NCBI RefSeq assembly: GCF_020179835.1
Contig: NZ_JAIUDA010000001.1
Location: 372,001-436,000, forward strand
DNA from: Pantoea sp. alder81
GTDB lineage: Bacteria; Pseudomonadota; Gammaproteobacteria; Enterobacterales; Enterobacteriaceae
Reading direction: 5' to 3'
DNA: 64,000 nt
Part shown: in pieces, positions 62,878-64,000 of the stretch
Position numbering within the stretch: position 1 is the stretch's first letter
How the letters are laid out: each line of letters opens with the position of its first letter
Translations under genes and position numbers: made by a program
Notes under the pieces: generated by a model
Told to the model about the DNA's origin: nothing
Databases searched by the model: none
Seen by the model: only the letters and a program-made list of their open reading frames with translations

Positions 62878-64000
62878 TGCAGCGGGTCGTGGTAACCGGA
62901 ATGGGAGGCGTCACCGCCTTTGGCGAAAACTGGCCAGCGGTGGCTGCGCGCATCAAACAGGGGCAAAATGCGGTGCGTAAAATGCCGGAATGGCAGATTT
63001 ACGACGGCTTGCATACCTTGCTCGGTGCCCCGGTCGATAACTTCGAACTGCCCGCGCACTATACGCGCAAACGCATTCGTTCGATGGGTCGTGTGTCGTT
63101 AATGGCGACGCGCGCCACCGAGCTGGCGCTGGAACAGGCGGGCTTGATCGATCATCCGGTGTTGACCAGCGGTGAAACCGGCATTGCTTATGGCTCTTCC
63201 ACCGGCAGTACTGGCCCGGTCAGCGAATTCGCCACCATGCTGACGGAAAAGCACACCAATAACATCACCGGCACCACCTATGTGCAGATGATGCCGCACA
63301 CCACAGCGGTGAACGCCGGGCTGTTCTTTGGCCTGCGTGGCCGGGTGATCCCCACCTCCAGCGCCTGTACTTCGGGCAGTCAGGCAATTGGCTATGCGTG
63401 GGAAGCGATCCGCCATGGTTATCAAACTGTGATGGTGGCAGGCGGTGCGGAGGAGTTGTGTCCTTCTGAAGCGGCGGTGTTTGATACGCTGTTTGCCACC
63501 AGCCAACGTAACGATGCACCGCATTCATCACCGTCACCGTTTGACCAACAGCGCGATGGGTTAGTGATTGGCGAAGGCGCGGGAACTTTGATTCTCGAAT
63601 CGCTGGAGCATGCCCAGGCACGCGGCGCGACGATTTACGCCGAGCTGGTGGGTTTCCACACCAACTGCGATGCGGCGCATATTACCCAGCCGCAGCGTGA
63701 AACCATGCAGATTTGCATCGAACGCGCACTGAAAATGGCGGGCGTCACGCCGGAACAGATTGGTTATATCAACGCCCATGGCACGGCGACCGATCGCGGC
63801 GATATCGCAGAGAGTCAGGCCACGGCAGCGATATTTGGCAATAACACGCCGATTTCATCGCTGAAAAGCTACTTTGGCCACACGCTCGGAGCCTGCGGCG
63901 CGTTGGAAGCCTGGATGAGCATTGAGATGATGCGAGAAGGGTGGTTTGCGCCCACACTGAATCTGACGCAGCCCGCAGCAGAGTGCGGCGATCTGGATTA
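62877..64000 (+). CDS. apeR: Beta-ketoacyl-ACP synthase ApeR (3' end outside window)
   Basis: 374 full codons to the window end with no stop. It begins MQRVVVTGMGGVTAFG, FabF-like. Nucleophile Cys164 in PTSSACTSGSQAIGYAWEA, then NAHGTATDRGD and KSYFGHTLGACGALEA for the two His. The last visible codons are near the expected C terminus (KS of about 405-410 residues). It is the final gene of the apeC-R set. Confidence 0.9.
   Translation, partial: MQRVVVTGMGGVTAFGENWPAVAARIKQGQNAVRKMPEWQIYDGLHTLLGAPVDNFELPAHYTRKRIRSMGRVSLMATRATELALEQAGLIDHPVLTSGETGIAYGSSTGSTGPVSEFATMLTEKHTNNITGTTYVQMMPHTTAVNAGLFFGLRGRVIPTSSACTSGSQAIGYAWEAIRHGYQTVMVAGGAEELCPSEAAVFDTLFATSQRNDAPHSSPSPFDQQRDGLVIGEGAGTLILESLEHAQARGATIYAELVGFHTNCDAAHITQPQRETMQICIERALKMAGVTPEQIGYINAHGTATDRGDIAESQATAAIFGNNTPISSLKSYFGHTLGACGALEAWMSIEMMREGWFAPTLNLTQPAAECGDLD

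Overview
The window is a chromosomal segment of an enterobacterium. The gene order uup-pqiABC-rmf-fabA-lonH-matP-ompA-sulA-tfoX-yccS-yccF-helD-mgsA-yccT-yccU-hspQ-rlmI-yccX-tusE-yccA-tRNA-Ser-agp-yccJ-wrbA-rut matches the terminus-proximal (about 21-23 min) region of Escherichia coli. The proteins are close to but clearly distinct from those of E. coli. A luxI gene beside sdiA, a rut operon without rutE, and an aryl polyene cluster point to the Erwiniaceae (Pantoea/Erwinia-like). This assignment is an inference from gene content. No insertion sequence, prophage, integrase or CRISPR array is visible.

Region 1 (1-24651) is core genome: the end of the ABC-F protein Uup, the PqiABC envelope lipid-transport operon, ribosome hibernation factor Rmf, FabA with a FabR operator, the Lon-like LonH, the Ter-macrodomain protein MatP, OmpA with its long leader, SOS-controlled SulA, the competence regulator TfoX, membrane proteins YccS/YccF/YccA, helicase IV, methylglyoxal synthase, small stress and RNA-modification genes, two tandem tRNA-Ser(UGA) genes, a glucose-1-phosphatase with an unusual TolA-like tail, a Sad-type aldehyde dehydrogenase, YccJ and WrbA.

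Region 2 (24652-36134) holds a KGG-repeat stress protein, an EamA exporter, the pyrimidine-degradation operon rutABCDFG (no rutE) with divergent rutR and a RutR operator, a YdjM-like membrane protein, the CycA amino-acid permease, an extensin-like protein and a DUF4396-like membrane protein.

Region 3 (36135-42492) carries a quorum-sensing pair: an SdiA orthologue followed by a LuxI-type acyl-homoserine-lactone synthase, with a 20-bp lux-box-like palindrome between them. It continues with yecF, uvrY-uvrC, pgsA and a tRNA operon (Gly-Cys-Leu) whose leader contains an ERIC-like element.

Region 4 (42493-50494) is accessory: small lipoproteins, a SulP anion transporter, an AriR/YmgB-type protein, a repeat-rich control region with a candidate small RNA, and a MarR-controlled tripartite efflux operon (MFS, HlyD, NodT-type).

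Region 5 (50692-64000) is an aryl polyene (APE) biosynthesis cluster, sixteen consecutive genes in the order apeC to apeR, cut by the window end in apeR. It encodes a dedicated type II fatty-acid/polyketide-like system: ketosynthases and a chain-length factor, two acyl carrier proteins, an AMP ligase for the aryl starter, a ketoreductase, hot-dog dehydratases and a thioesterase. It also encodes acyl/glycosyl transferases and a LolA-MMPL-lipoprotein export set. Most genes overlap by a few bases, so the cluster reads as one translationally coupled operon that builds a yellow antioxidant polyene lipid and delivers it to the outer membrane.
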